Position numbers and translations under genes: made by a program. Source: Paraburkholderia edwinii (GTDB taxonomy: Bacteria; Pseudomonadota; Gammaproteobacteria; Burkholderiales; Burkholderiaceae). Taken from it: 64,000 nt of DNA. Within the stretch, counting starts at the first letter, position 1. Every line of letters begins with the position of its first letter. Positions 34,771 to 44,790 of the stretch are shown piece after piece. The DNA lies in the NCBI RefSeq assembly GCF_019428685.1, contig NZ_CP080096.1, forward strand, positions 3,224,001 through 3,288,000, in the 5' to 3' direction. The notes below the pieces were generated by a model that had not been told where the DNA came from, made no database searches, and saw only the letters and a program-made list of their open reading frames with translations.

Positions 34771-36654
34771 TCACAGCCCGAGCTGACGCTTCATGTCAGC
34801 GCACCTTTGACTCAAGCCGTTGAATTCCGCCAGTTCTTCCGGCGTATGTCTGGATTGACGAGCCAACTGATCAAGGCGTTCACGGGACGCGTCGTAGCGC
34901 ATCTTGAGGCTCGCCGCTTTCAGTTCCTCGCCGGCGAGCCGCTCATGCTCGCGGCGCTCTTCGGCGACGCTCGCATCCTCGGGGTCTTTCAGCAACAAAT
35001 CCCGAACGTTTTCATCATAGTCCAGAATTTCGCGAAAGATTTCCTCGAAGGTTGGGGCGTTCGCACCGTTGCGCAATAGATCGGACAGCAACTGAAATTC
35101 GGCCGTTTCGCCCAACGCTCGCGCGTGAGTCAGCACTTCCTCGAATAGCTCCGCATGACGGGTTACCGCCAGCAAATCGCGTTCTGCGTCCTCATCGAGC
35201 GTCGCAACGATGCGCGGATGCATGACGAGGTTGCGCAGCGCGCGTTGCTCGATACCGGTTACGCTGCGCCGGTCTTTACGCGCGGGTGCCGAGCGCGCCG
35301 CGGCTGCGATCCGCGCATCGACTTCGCACAGTGCGGCCACTTCGTCGAACGGCACATCGAGGCGGTCCGCGAACATGTGCATGATCTGCGCACGCAACGC
35401 ATTGGCCGGCAACGCCTGCAACAGCGGTTTCGCATCGAAGAGCGCGCGCGCCCGGCCTTCGGGCTGGTCCAGTTCCTTGCCGGCCAGCACCTCGTTCAGC
35501 ATGAACTGTGACAGCGGCATCGCACGCTCAACCTGCTGCGCAAATGCTTCGGTGCCGAATTCGCGCACGTAGCTGTCCGGATCGTGCTCGGTCGGCAGAA
35601 ACAGGAACCGGATGGTCCGGTTGTCCGCCGCATGCGGCAGGCATGCGTCGAGTGCGCGGCGTGCCGCGCGCCGACCGGCCGCATCGCCGTCGAAGCTGAA
35701 AATCACCGTGTCAGTCTGACGCAGTAATTTCTGCACATGAATCGGCGTGCAAGCTGTGCCGAGCGTCGCGACTGCGTTCTGAAACCCCAACTGGGCCAGC
35801 GCGACGACGTCCATATAACCTTCAACCACCAGCACGTACCGTTGTTCCCTGATCGCGAGGCGTGCTTCGAAAAGCCCGTACAGCTCGCTGCCCTTGCTAA
35901 ATAGAGGTGTTTCCGGCGAATTCAAATATTTCGGCTCGCCGCCGTCGAGCACGCGGCCGCCGAAACCGATGACCTGTCCCTTAACGTTTCGGATCGGGAA
36001 CATCACGCGCTCGCGGAACCGGTCGTAACGGCGGCTCTGGCCCTGCGCATCCGCTTTGTCGCTGACGATGACGAGTCCCGCGTCGACCAGCGCATCGTCC
36101 CGATAATTGGGAAACGTTGCCTCGAGATTCTGCCATCCGTCCGGCGCGTACCCGAGGCCGAAGCGCGCTGCGATCTCGCCGGTCAGTCCGCGCTTTTTCA
36201 GATACTGAATCGCATTCGGCGCGCCACGCAGTTGCTTGCGGTAGAAATCGCACGCGGTTTGCATGACGTCCGATAGCGCTGTCGTGACCGCCTTCGATAC
36301 AGCCGGCCCGTAGCCTTCGCTGCTGCCGCCATTTACGCCGCCGATACCGCCGCGCATCGACGGTTCGTGCGGCACCGTCAGGCCCACCGATTGCGCGAGC
36401 TCGTTGACCGCCTCAGGAAACGTCAATCCCGCATGCTCGATCAGAAACCCGATCGCCGTTCCATGCGCGCCGCAACCGAAGCAGTGATAGAACTGCTTAG
36501 TCGGACTAACCGTAAACGAAGGGCTCTTCTCGTTGTGAAACGGGCACAGCCCCATGAAGTTCGCACCGCCCTTCTTCAGCTGCACATACCGGCCGACCAC
36601 GTCGACGATATCGACGCGGTTCAGCAGATCCTGCAGGAATGAGTGCGGAATCAC
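34771..36654 (-). CDS. dnaG: DNA primase DnaG
   Basis: This 627-residue primase makes RNA primers at the replication fork. The N-terminal zinc ribbon has C37-x2-H40 and C58-x2-C61. The TOPRIM core shows LVVEGYMDVVALAQLG (about 268) and SFDGDAAGRRAARRA (about 310), with the metal-binding acidic residues. The C-terminal helicase-binding domain occupies the last 140 residues. It lies between yqeY and rpoD as in the classical macromolecular-synthesis operon. Confidence 0.97.
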   Translation of the reverse strand: MIPHSFLQDLLNRVDIVDVVGRYVQLKKGGANFMGLCPFHNEKSPSFTVSPTKQFYHCFGCGAHGTAIGFLIEHAGLTFPEAVNELAQSVGLTVPHEPSMRGGIGGVNGGSSEGYGPAVSKAVTTALSDVMQTACDFYRKQLRGAPNAIQYLKKRGLTGEIAARFGLGYAPDGWQNLEATFPNYRDDALVDAGLVIVSDKADAQGQSRRYDRFRERVMFPIRNVKGQVIGFGGRVLDGGEPKYLNSPETPLFSKGSELYGLFEARLAIREQRYVLVVEGYMDVVALAQLGFQNAVATLGTACTPIHVQKLLRQTDTVIFSFDGDAAGRRAARRALDACLPHAADNRTIRFLFLPTEHDPDSYVREFGTEAFAQQVERAMPLSQFMLNEVLAGKELDQPEGRARALFDAKPLLQALPANALRAQIMHMFADRLDVPFDEVAALCEVDARIAAAARSAPARKDRRSVTGIEQRALRNLVMHPRIVATLDEDAERDLLAVTRHAELFEEVLTHARALGETAEFQLLSDLLRNGANAPTFEEIFREILDYDENVRDLLLKDPEDASVAEERREHERLAGEELKAASLKMRYDASRERLDQLARQSRHTPEELAEFNGLSQRCADMKRQLGL

Positions 36655-36823
36655 GATACTTGCGTTGCCTTAAAAAGGACCGGGGGCACCGGGCCGTCGG
36701 ATCGCTGACGAGCGTTCTGAACAGGATAGGACGCGCGCGCCGAAACGGACAAAGCAACCGCGCATGAGAATAAGCGCCGGGACAGCGGTCTTATTCCCGC
36801 GCGACTTTGTCCGCGGAAACCGG

Positions 36824-37270
36824 CTACTTCGAGAGCGCCGCCTTGACCTTCGCCGACACCGCGGTCATGTCCGCGCGGCCGGCCAGTTTCGGCTTCAGCA
36901 CGCCCATCACCTTGCCCATATCCTGCGGGCCGGCGGCGCCTGTCTGCGCGACGGCCGCCTGCACTTCGGCGGCGATCTCGTCTTCGGACATCTGCGCGGG
37001 CATATAGGCTGCGAGCACATCGAGCTCGCCCTTTTCCTTCTCGACGAGGTCGGTGCGCCCTGCGGCTTCGAACTGGCTGATCGAGTCTTTGCGCTGCTTG
37101 ATCATCTTGTCGATGACCGCGGTCACGCCGGCGTCGTCGAGTTCGATGCGCTCGTCGACTTCGCGCTGCTTGATTGCCGCAAGCAGCAGCCGAATCGTGC
37201 CGAGGCGTTCCGTTTCACGCGCGCGCATGGCGGCCTTCATGTCGTCGTTGATCTGAACCTTAAGACTCAT
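36824..37270 (-). CDS. yqeY: GatB/YqeY domain protein
   Basis: This 148-residue protein is the free-standing YqeY form of the GatB C-terminal domain: MKAAMRARETERLGTIRLLLAAIKQREVD near the start, MIKQRKDSI and the late GPQDMGKVMGVLKPKLAGRADM. It is proposed to bind tRNA, but the function is not established. AGG lies a few bases before the ATG. It stands between rpsU and dnaG, the usual place. Confidence 0.9.
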   Translation of the reverse strand: MSLKVQINDDMKAAMRARETERLGTIRLLLAAIKQREVDERIELDDAGVTAVIDKMIKQRKDSISQFEAAGRTDLVEKEKGELDVLAAYMPAQMSEDEIAAEVQAAVAQTGAAGPQDMGKVMGVLKPKLAGRADMTAVSAKVKAALSK

Positions 37271-37354
37271 CGTTCACCTGCCATACATTGTGAAGGTGTT
37301 GCGGGAATTGATCGTTCGCGCCGGGCAGGACGCTGCGTGCGCCATGCAGAACAC

Positions 37355-37376
37355 AAAAACCCGCATGAAGCGGGTT
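37355..37376 (-). terminator. Hairpin terminator after rpsU
   Basis: On the minus strand AACCCGC-TTCAT-GCGGGTT is followed by TTTGTG, 60-80 bp after the rpsU stop. The U-run is short, so it is probably a partial terminator that lets less transcript into yqeY-dnaG-rpoD than into rpsU. Confidence 0.6.
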
Positions 37377-37434
37377 GTGACGCGGGTTTCTCGAACGCGG
37401 ACCTATCTGGCGCCTGACGGGCGCCGCGATGCGA

Positions 37435-37647
37435 TCAATAGAACTTCTTCGGCAGCATCTGGCTGCGCAGGCGCTTGAAGTGCCGCTTGACCGCCGCCGC
37501 CTTCTTGCGCTTGCGCTCGGACGTCGGCTTTTCGTAAAACTCGCGCGCGCGAAGTTCGGTCAACAGGCCGTTCTTCTCGATCGTGCGCTTGAAGCGGCGC
37601 ATCGCGACTTCAAAGGGCTCGTTTTCTTTTACGCGAATGGTCGTCAT
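37435..37647 (-). CDS. rpsU: 30S ribosomal protein S21
   Basis: This 70-residue basic protein ([26 protein letters not shown]... then [16 protein letters not shown]) is bS21, a late small-subunit protein that assists translation initiation. Length and sequence fit the family. It has no good Shine-Dalgarno sequence (the ATG follows GTTATTGAAAA). A TATACT box (minus strand, 37680-37685) may serve as its -10, with a weak -35. It heads the rpsU-yqeY-dnaG-rpoD block. Confidence 0.97.
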   Translation of the reverse strand: MTTIRVKENEPFEVAMRRFKRTIEKNGLLTELRAREFYEKPTSERKRKKAAAVKRHFKRLRSQMLPKKFY

Positions 37648-37756
37648 TTTTCAATAACGGTTTTGGGCAAAGGGATCGAAGTATAGCAGACGTTCTGCAT
37701 AAAAGCACGAATGAGTCAAGCCCCAAAATGAGCCCCCGCACTTCGGCCCCGGCCGG

Positions 37757-38986
37757 TTACGTTGGACGGACAAACTCGGCCGCCGCCTGCCCCGCCGCGA
37801 CGCCGGACGCCCACGCCCACTGGAAGTTGTAGCCGCCGAGCCAGCCGGTCACGTCGACGGCCTCGCCGATGAAATACAGGCCCGGCACGCGCGCGCTCAT
37901 CATCGTCGTCGACGACAGTTCGCGCGTATCGATGCCGCCGCGCGTCACCTCGGCCTTCCGGTAGCCCTCGGTGCCGTTCGGCACGAGCGTCCAGCGCGAC
38001 AGCGCGTCGCCGATCTTGCGCAGCGTCTTGTCCGGCAGATCGGCGATGCGTGCATCCGGCGGCACGCCGTGCGTGTCGAGCCACACGTGCGCAAGCCGCG
38101 CCGGCACCCAGTCGGCGAGCAGATTCGCAATCTGCCGCTTGCTGCCGGCCTTGGCGTCGATCAGTGCGGCGCAGGCGTCGCGTTCGGCGAGCAGGTTGAT
38201 GTGGATCGGCTCGCCCGGCTGCCAGTAGCTCGAAATCTGCAGCACGGCCGGGCCCGACAAGCCGCGATGGGTGAGCAGCAGGTCTTCGACGAATGCACCG
38301 GCGGCCTTTTTCGCACCGGTTTCGAGGTGCACTTCGAGCGATACGCCCGACAGCGTCGAAAACGGTTCCCAGTCGGCGGCCGCGAAGGTCAGCGGGACGA
38401 GCGCCGGGCGCGTGTCGATCAGCTTGTGGCCGAACTGTTTCGCGAGACGGTAGGCAAAATCGGTCGCACCGATCTTCGGAATCGACAGCCCGCCTGTCGC
38501 GACGACGAGCGCGCGCGCGGCAATGCGGCCCGACTGTTGCGTGCCGAGCGTGAAAATGCCGTCTTGCTCACGGCTCACTTCTTCGACGACGACCGGTCGG
38601 CGCCACGCCACCTGGCCAGCGTCGCATTCGCTCTTGAGCACGTCGATCACCGCGTCGCTCGACTGGTCGCAAAAGAGCTGGCCCTTGTGCTTCTCGTGCC
38701 ACGTGACGCGATAGCGCTTGAGCAGCGCCATGAAGTCGCGCGGCGTATAGCGCGCGAGCGCCGAGCGGCAGAAATGCGGGTTCGCCGACAGGTAGTTGGC
38801 CGGCCCCGCATGCAGATTCGTGAAGTTGCAGCGGCCGCCACCCGAGATGCGGATTTTCTCGGCGAGCCGCGGCGCGTGATCGATCAACGCGACGCGCCGC
38901 CCGAGCTGGCCGGCCACCGACGCGCACATCATGCCGGCGGCGCCCGCGCCGATCACCGCGATGTCGAAAGTTTCCATGGCGCGCAT
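37757..38986 (-). CDS. BaiN-like NAD(P)/FAD-dependent oxidoreductase (HI0933 family)
   Basis: This 409-residue flavoprotein has an N-terminal FAD dinucleotide-binding site [21 protein letters not shown] and the family motif [14 protein letters not shown] (about 42). A second [13 protein letters not shown] (about 165) and the C-terminal [27 protein letters not shown] complete the HI0933/BaiN pattern. Its physiological substrate is not known in most bacteria. In-frame ATGs at 38986 and 38977 are both possible. It is divergent from tsaD. Confidence 0.88.
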   Translation of the reverse strand: MRAMETFDIAVIGAGAAGMMCASVAGQLGRRVALIDHAPRLAEKIRISGGGRCNFTNLHAGPANYLSANPHFCRSALARYTPRDFMALLKRYRVTWHEKHKGQLFCDQSSDAVIDVLKSECDAGQVAWRRPVVVEEVSREQDGIFTLGTQQSGRIAARALVVATGGLSIPKIGATDFAYRLAKQFGHKLIDTRPALVPLTFAAADWEPFSTLSGVSLEVHLETGAKKAAGAFVEDLLLTHRGLSGPAVLQISSYWQPGEPIHINLLAERDACAALIDAKAGSKRQIANLLADWVPARLAHVWLDTHGVPPDARIADLPDKTLRKIGDALSRWTLVPNGTEGYRKAEVTRGGIDTRELSSTTMMSARVPGLYFIGEAVDVTGWLGGYNFQWAWASGVAAGQAAAEFVRPT

Positions 38987-39197
38987 TGTAACTGCGGGCG
39001 TGGTGTGCCCGGGCGGCTGCTATGCCGCACTGGTATACTTTGAGGTTCCGTTTTTGCTCACGCGTTTTTGCTCATGTAACGGCACCTTCTGGCGGGCACC
39101 GCGCCGCGCGACGCACGCGAAACGCGCCTGGCGCCGCGAGCGCGAATCGCGTTCGCAACGCCGTCCGCCTGCCAGACTCCGACCGTCTTCCCGAACC

Positions 39198-40223
39198 ATG
39201 CTCGTTCTCGGCATAGAAAGCTCCTGCGACGAAACCGGCCTCGCGCTCTACGACACGGGGCGCGGCCTGCTTGCGCACGCGCTGCATTCGCAGATCGCGA
39301 TGCACCGCGAGTACGGCGGCGTCGTGCCGGAGCTCGCCTCGCGCGATCACATCCGCCGTGCCTTGCCGCTGCTCGAGGAAGTGCTCGAGCGCTCGGGCGC
39401 CGCACCCGCCGATATCGACGCGATCGCGTACACGCAAGGCCCGGGCCTTGCCGGCGCGCTGCTGGTCGGCGCGAGCATCGCGAATGGCCTCGCGATGGCG
39501 TGGGACAAGCCGACTATCGGCATCCATCATCTGGAAGGGCACCTGTTGTCGCCACTGCTCGTCGATGCGCCGCCGCCGTTTCCGTTCGTCGCGCTGCTCG
39601 TGTCGGGCGGTCATACGCAGCTAATGCGCGTGACCGATGTCGGCGTCTACGAGACGCTCGGCGAAACGCTCGACGATGCGGCCGGCGAAGCGTTTGACAA
39701 GACCGCCAAACTTCTCGGCCTCGGCTATCCGGGCGGCCCCGAAGTGTCGCGGCTCGCCGAATTCGGTACGCCGGGCGCTGTCGTATTGCCGCGTCCGATG
39801 CTGCATTCGGGCGATCTCGACTTCAGCTTCAGCGGCCTCAAGACGGCCGTGCTCACGCAGATGAAAAAGCTCGGCACGAACGTCTGCGAGCAGAGCAAAG
39901 CGGACCTTGCGCGCGGCTTCGTCGATGCGGCCGTCGAGGTGCTTGCGGCGAAGTCGCTCGCGGCGCTGAAGCGCACGAAGTTGAAGCGGCTGGTGGTCGC
40001 GGGCGGCGTGGGTGCGAACCGGCAACTGCGCGAGGCACTGTCGGCCGCGGCTAAAAAGCGCGGCTTCGATGTGCACTATCCGGATCTGTCGTTGTGCACC
40101 GACAACGGCGCGATGATTGCGCTCGCCGGCGCGTTGCGGCTGCAACGCTGGCCCGAGCAGGCGGGCGCCGACTATGCGTTCACGGTCAAACCGCGTTGGG
40201 ACCTGGCTTCGCTCGCGCGCTGA
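39198..40223 (+). CDS. tsaD: tRNA N6-threonylcarbamoyladenosine transferase TsaD
   Basis: This 341-residue ASKHA-fold protein transfers the threonylcarbamoyl group to A37 of ANN-decoding tRNAs. It has the opening [17 protein letters not shown], metal-binding H111 and H115 in HHLEGH, the SGGHTQLM phosphate loop (about 137) and [23 protein letters not shown] (about 155). The ATG at 39198 matches the family N-terminus; the frame stays open upstream but is not conserved. It ends at a strong bidirectional terminator. Confidence 0.97.
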   Translation: MLVLGIESSCDETGLALYDTGRGLLAHALHSQIAMHREYGGVVPELASRDHIRRALPLLEEVLERSGAAPADIDAIAYTQGPGLAGALLVGASIANGLAMAWDKPTIGIHHLEGHLLSPLLVDAPPPFPFVALLVSGGHTQLMRVTDVGVYETLGETLDDAAGEAFDKTAKLLGLGYPGGPEVSRLAEFGTPGAVVLPRPMLHSGDLDFSFSGLKTAVLTQMKKLGTNVCEQSKADLARGFVDAAVEVLAAKSLAALKRTKLKRLVVAGGVGANRQLREALSAAAKKRGFDVHYPDLSLCTDNGAMIALAGALRLQRWPEQAGADYAFTVKPRWDLASLAR

Positions 40224-40270
40224 GCTTTCGCTCGAAGCAACACGACGCGCAACGCATAAGCCGACAGCAA

Positions 40271-40305
40271 AACACAAACGGCCGCAACAAGCGGCCGTTT
40301 GTGTT
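40271..40305. terminator. Bidirectional terminator between tsaD and folE2
   Basis: A perfect 15-bp stem AACACAAACGGCCGC / GCGGCCGTTTGTGTT with loop AACAA lies between the convergent tsaD and folE2 genes. T-rich ends on both strands (TTTGTGTTTG and the complement) suit both directions. Confidence 0.85.
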
Positions 40306-40326
40306 TGCGCATGGTTGCGCTGACAA

Positions 40327-41136
40327 CTATCGCGCAACGCGCTTATCGTTCTCGATCAGCGCATACGCGCTGTGATTGTGAATCGACTCGAAGTTCTCCG
40401 CTTCGAGCACATACGAGACGATCCGCTCATCGGCATTGAGCCGCTGCGCGACATCGCGCACGAGGTCTTCGACAAACTTCGGGTTCTCATACGCACGCTC
40501 CGTGACGAACTTCTCGTCCGGCCGCTTGAGCAGCCCCCACAGCTCGCACGACGCCTCTTCCTCGGCAATGCGGATCAATTCTTCAATGGCGACATCGCCG
40601 GCCAGTTCCGCATTGATCGTCACATGCGAGCGCTGGTTATGCGCGCCATACTGCGAGATCTTCTTCGAGCACGGGCACAGGCTCGTCACCGGCGCCAGCA
40701 CCTTCAGGAACACCCGCGTCACGCCATCGCGCACATCGCCCGCCAGCGTCACTTCATAGTCGAGCAGGCTTTGCACGCCCGATACCGGCGCGGTCTTGTT
40801 CACAAAATACGGAAACGACACTTCGATGCGCCCCGCGTGCGCTTCGAGCTTCTCGAGCATCGAGGCCAGCATCGCGCGCAGCGTCGTCGCGTCGAGCGGC
40901 TCGGTGCGCTCTTCGAGCAGCGCGACAAAACGCGACATATGCGTGCCCTTCTGCTCCGCCGGCAGATGGACATCGAGGTTCCACGTGCCGATGGTCGGCT
41001 GCACCGCGCCGTCTTGCGTGCGAACCGTCAATGGATGACGCACCGCCTTGACGCCCACCCGCTGAATCGGAATCTGCCGGGTATCGACCGTGCTTTGCAC
41101 GTCGGGCATCACGAAGGCGGGGTTCATCTGATTCAT
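40327..41136 (-). CDS. folE2: GTP cyclohydrolase FolE2
   Basis: This 269-residue GTP cyclohydrolase IB (FolE2/YciA-type, unlike FolE) makes 7,8-dihydroneopterin triphosphate for folate and queuosine. Landmarks are [11 protein letters not shown] (about 67), [20 protein letters not shown] (about 150) with the catalytic metal-binding cysteines and histidines, and a C-terminal [13 protein letters not shown]. The ATG at 41136 has GAGG 9 bases upstream. FolE2 is often induced by zinc shortage; no Zur box was identified here. Confidence 0.95.
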   Translation of the reverse strand: MNQMNPAFVMPDVQSTVDTRQIPIQRVGVKAVRHPLTVRTQDGAVQPTIGTWNLDVHLPAEQKGTHMSRFVALLEERTEPLDATTLRAMLASMLEKLEAHAGRIEVSFPYFVNKTAPVSGVQSLLDYEVTLAGDVRDGVTRVFLKVLAPVTSLCPCSKKISQYGAHNQRSHVTINAELAGDVAIEELIRIAEEEASCELWGLLKRPDEKFVTERAYENPKFVEDLVRDVAQRLNADERIVSYVLEAENFESIHNHSAYALIENDKRVAR

Positions 41137-41292
41137 CTTGTTGTCCTCACGGGCACGCGTGGACGCGTGCGTGCAAATAGCGAACTGCAAATGGCAACCG
41201 CCGGCTTCAAGCCGGCGGTTCCGGATGGGCTGCGCGGCCCATCGACTCATACTGGAGAATGCCGCAGCGGCGCGGCGAATGCGCCGCCAGGC

Positions 41293-43203
41293 TCAGGCGA
41301 CGCGCTTCACCGACTTCCCGGCCGATGCCGCACTGACGTGATCGATAAACCGTTCGCGGATCGACTTCGCGATGCCCGCGCCGTCAAGACCACATTCGGC
41401 AAGCAGCTTGGCCGGATCCCCGTGATCGATGAACTGATCGGGGAGGCCCAATTGTAGTACGGGCTTGATAACCCCACTTGCCAGCAGGGCTTCGACGCAG
41501 GCGGAGCCGGCGCCGGCCATCACGCTGCCTTCTTCGACCGTGACGAGCGCATCGTGCGTTTCCGCCAGTTCGCGGATCAGCTCCGCATCGACCGGCTTCA
41601 CGAAGCGCATGTTGGCCACGGTTGCATCGAGTTGCTCGGCGGCGGCAAGCGACGGTGCGACCATCGTGCCAAACGCGAGAATCGCAATGCGCTTGCCCAC
41701 GGGCTGCGACGTTTCGCGGCGGATTTCGCCCTTGCCGAGCGGCAGCGCGGCCATCTGCTTGACGGTCGCGACACCCGTGCCCGCGCCGCGCGGATAACGC
41801 ACCGCCGTCGGGTTCGGCTGTTGCAGCGCCGTGTACAGCATCTGACGGCATTCGTTCTCGTCCGATGCGGCCATCACCGTCATGTTCGGGATGCAGCGCA
41901 GGAACGCGAGGTCGTACGCGCCCGCGTGCGTCGCACCGTCCGCGCCGACTAGACCCGCGCGGTCGATCGCGAAGACCACCGGCAGGTTCTGCAACGCGAC
42001 GTCGTGAATCAGCTGGTCGTAGCCGCGCTGCAGGAACGTCGAGTAGATCGCGACGACCGGCTTCATGCCTTCGGCCGCGAGGCCGCCCGCGAACGTGACC
42101 GCATGCTGTTCCGCAATGCCGACGTCGTAGTAGCGGTCCGGGAAGCGCTTTTCGAACTCGACCATGCCCGAGCCTTCGCGCATCGCCGGCGTGATGCCGA
42201 CCACGCGCGCGTCGAGTTCAGCGGCATCGCAAAGCCACTCACCGAACACTTGCGTGTAGGTCTTCTTGCCGGGCGCCGTCGACGGCTTGATGCCCTCGGC
42301 CGGATTGAACTTGCCGGGTCCGTGGTACAGCACCGGATCGGCTTCGGCCAGCTTGTAGCCCTGGCCTTTCTTCGTCACGACGTGCAGGAATTGCGGGCCG
42401 CGCAGTTCCTTGATGTTCTGCAGCGTCGGGATCAGCGAATCGAGATCGTGGCCGTCGATCGGCCCGATGTAGTTGAAGCCGAACTCCTCGAAGAGCGTAG
42501 CCGGCACGATCATGCCCTTCGCGTGCTCTTCGAGCTTGCGCGCGAGATCGAGCATCGGCGGCGCGACGCGCAGCACGCGTTCGACGCCGGCGCGCGCGGC
42601 TGCATAGAAGCGACCGGACATCAAGCGTGCGAGGTGGCGGTTCAACGCGCCGACCGGCGGCGAGATCGACATGTCGTTGTCGTTCAGGATGACGAGCAGC
42701 GGCACATCATCAGCAACACCGGCGTTGTTCATCGCTTCGAACGCCATACCGGCCGTCATCGCGCCATCGCCGATCACCGCGATCGAGAAGCGGTCGTCGT
42801 GCTGCAGCTTGCTCGCGATCGCCATGCCGAGCGCGGCCGAAATCGACGTGCTCGAATGCGCGGTGCCGAACGTGTCGTATTCGGACTCGGTGCGGCGCGG
42901 GAAGCCCGAGATGCCGCCGCGCTGACGCAGCGAATGCATCTGGTCGCGGCGGCCCGTCAGGATCTTGTGCGGATAGGTCTGGTGGCCGACGTCCCAGACG
43001 ATGCGGTCGCGCGGCGTATCGAACACGTAGTGCAGCGCGATCGTCAGTTCGACGGTACCGAGGTTGGACGACAGATGCCCGCCCGTTTGCGACACGCTGT
43101 CGAGCACGAAATTACGCAGCTCGCCGGCGAGCGAATGCAACTGGCGGAGATCGAGGCGGCGCAGGGCGGCCGGGTCGTCAATGGTTTTCAGCAAGTCGTA
43201 CAT
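41293..43203 (-). CDS. dxs: 1-deoxy-D-xylulose-5-phosphate synthase
   Basis: This 636-residue thiamine-diphosphate enzyme makes DXP from pyruvate and glyceraldehyde-3-phosphate, the first step of the MEP pathway. [22 protein letters not shown] (about 40), the TPP motif [19 protein letters not shown]...NDN (about 150-180) and a C-terminal transketolase-type domain (about 500-620) are visible. It is followed downstream by nothing in the operon but is preceded by ispA and xseB (the gap to ispA is about 100 bp). Together they supply isoprenoids for quinones, undecaprenyl carriers and, in this organism, hopanoids. Confidence 0.97.
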   Translation of the reverse strand: MYDLLKTIDDPAALRRLDLRQLHSLAGELRNFVLDSVSQTGGHLSSNLGTVELTIALHYVFDTPRDRIVWDVGHQTYPHKILTGRRDQMHSLRQRGGISGFPRRTESEYDTFGTAHSSTSISAALGMAIASKLQHDDRFSIAVIGDGAMTAGMAFEAMNNAGVADDVPLLVILNDNDMSISPPVGALNRHLARLMSGRFYAAARAGVERVLRVAPPMLDLARKLEEHAKGMIVPATLFEEFGFNYIGPIDGHDLDSLIPTLQNIKELRGPQFLHVVTKKGQGYKLAEADPVLYHGPGKFNPAEGIKPSTAPGKKTYTQVFGEWLCDAAELDARVVGITPAMREGSGMVEFEKRFPDRYYDVGIAEQHAVTFAGGLAAEGMKPVVAIYSTFLQRGYDQLIHDVALQNLPVVFAIDRAGLVGADGATHAGAYDLAFLRCIPNMTVMAASDENECRQMLYTALQQPNPTAVRYPRGAGTGVATVKQMAALPLGKGEIRRETSQPVGKRIAILAFGTMVAPSLAAAEQLDATVANMRFVKPVDAELIRELAETHDALVTVEEGSVMAGAGSACVEALLASGVIKPVLQLGLPDQFIDHGDPAKLLAECGLDGAGIAKSIRERFIDHVSAASAGKSVKRVA

Positions 43204-43304
43204 CGTCGTTCCATTGTAGGAAAGCTTGCGCGCCCGCACTTCATTCGCGCCTACCCCTTCTGGTCTCTAGCGTGGCGGCGGGCTTCGCGTTGGTCTTCGC
43301 TTCT

Positions 43305-44189
43305 TTAACTGACCCGGTTCACAACCAGGTCTGCAAGCTCGGCAAGACGCTGTGCGCGCGTGCCGAAGGGCGCAAGCGCCGCGTGTGCATCGCTGCGCAG
43401 TTGCGCCGCGAGCGCGCGCGATGCGTCGAGCCCGATAATCGATACATAAGTCGGTTTGCCGTCCTTCGCATCCTTGCCCGCGGTCTTGCCGAGCGTGGCC
43501 GAATCGGATGTGGCGTCAAGGATGTCGTCGACCACCTGGAAGGCGAGGCCCACGGCCGCCGCGTATGCGTCGAGCGCGCGCAGCGTGTTCGCATCGGGCG
43601 TTTCGCCGGCGAGCGCACCCATGCGCACCGCGCCGCGCAACAATGCGCCGGTCTTCATGCGGTGCATCGTTTCGAGCTGTTCGCGCGTGAGCTTGTGGCC
43701 GACGCTGGCGAGATCGATGGCCTGGCCGCCTGCCATGCCGATCGAGCCGATTGCGAGTGCGAGCTCGCGCGTAAGCGCTGCCTGCTGTGCGGGAGCCAGC
43801 GCCCCGCCTTCAGTCAGCGCGACGAATGCCTGCGACTGCAGCGCATCGCCGACCAGCAGCGCCGTCGCTTCATCGTATTGCACGTGCACCGTCGGCTTGC
43901 CGCGGCGCAGGGCGTCATCGTCCATGCACGGCATGTCATCGTGCACGAGCGAGTACACATGGACCATTTCAAGTGCGGCAGCGGCAGCCTCGAGCGATTC
44001 GGCGCGCGCGCTGGTCAACTCGCCTGCCGCATGGCAGAGCAACGGACGGACCCGCTTGCCGCCGCCCATTACCGCGTAGCGCATCGCCTCATGCAGGCGG
44101 GCCGGCGCGGTCGTGGTGGGCGGCAGGTGGCGATCGAGAGCCTGTTCTACGCGCTCGAGCACCGTGCGCATCCATTGTTCGAAATTCAT
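43305..44189 (-). CDS. ispA: Farnesyl diphosphate synthase
   Basis: This 294-residue polyprenyl synthase makes farnesyl diphosphate. The first aspartate-rich motif is VHDDMPCMDDDALRRGKPT (about 97) and the second QVVDDILDATSDSATLGKTAGKD (about 225). The motif GGGKRVRPLL at about 42 completes the active site. It overlaps xseB by 4 bp and lies upstream of dxs. Length fits short-chain FPP synthases. Confidence 0.96.
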   Translation of the reverse strand: MNFEQWMRTVLERVEQALDRHLPPTTTAPARLHEAMRYAVMGGGKRVRPLLCHAAGELTSARAESLEAAAAALEMVHVYSLVHDDMPCMDDDALRRGKPTVHVQYDEATALLVGDALQSQAFVALTEGGALAPAQQAALTRELALAIGSIGMAGGQAIDLASVGHKLTREQLETMHRMKTGALLRGAVRMGALAGETPDANTLRALDAYAAAVGLAFQVVDDILDATSDSATLGKTAGKDAKDGKPTYVSIIGLDASRALAAQLRSDAHAALAPFGTRAQRLAELADLVVNRVS

Positions 44190-44482
44190 AGATCGTCGTC
44201 TCCGCTATCAGCGGCGGTTGTGGGGAGCGGCTTGAGCGTCTCGCCATCGAGCACGCGTACCTGTTGTTCAACTTTTTCGAGCTGCTGCTGGCAGAACGCC
44301 ACGAGGGCAGCGCCGCGCCGGTACGCGGCAAGCGATTCCTCAAGACTCAAGCTGCCGCCCTCCATGCGCCCGACGAGCCCTTCAAGCTCCGCGAGCGCCG
44401 CTTCGTACGTGTCGGGCAGCGGCGCACCGGCCTCTGCCGCGGGGGACGTATCAGCGTTCTGGTTAGATGCGGTGTTCGCCAT
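44186..44482 (-). CDS. xseB: Exodeoxyribonuclease VII small subunit
   Basis: This 98-residue protein has the XseB core YEAALAELEGLVGRMEGGSLSLEESLAAYRRGAALVAFCQQQLEKVEQQV, which forms a helical hairpin that binds the XseA nuclease. The ATG at 44482 is preferred over a TTG at 44494 four codons upstream. xseB-ispA-dxs is the usual order. The acidic C-terminus (DSGDDDL) is ordinary for this family. xseA is not in this window. Confidence 0.95.
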   Translation of the reverse strand: MANTASNQNADTSPAAEAGAPLPDTYEAALAELEGLVGRMEGGSLSLEESLAAYRRGAALVAFCQQQLEKVEQQVRVLDGETLKPLPTTAADSGDDDL

Positions 44483-44713
44483 GAATCGTCGCAAAATTAA
44501 AACAAGTCGGACATTCTACGGCAAAAGCGACATTTCCGAGCCCACGACCCGCTCCCGTGCCGTTGCGCATTGGGCACACGTCATGCAAGAAACTGCACAA
44601 ATGCGCGTCTCGTCCCTCAAAAAACTCTAGCGCCGATAAGGTAAAAACGCGAACTTCGAAGACAATTTTGACCCAAATCAGATACTTAAAGTCCCCAAGG
44701 AGGGGGAAACAGG

Positions 44714-44719
44714 TATAAT
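44714..44719 (+). promoter_or_regulatory. -10 box upstream of the Rieske oxygenase
   Basis: TATAAT at 44714-44719 lies 72 bp before the ATG in a purine-rich leader (GGAGGGGGAAACAGG). A matching -35 is not evident, so it may be an activated promoter. Confidence 0.45.
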
Positions 44720-44790
44720 CGCGGGCTCCCTAAATCGAATCTTCGATGGTTGGGTTGTTCACTGCTTTCACGTCTTCATCGGGAGTGGGA

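Noticed and set aside
37680..37720. TTGACT...TATACT as the rpsU promoter pair
   Set aside because: The two boxes are about 28 bases apart; only the -10 is plausible.
40430..41457. Minus/plus shadow frames around folE2 as extra genes
   Set aside because: FolE2 motifs in one frame explain the region.
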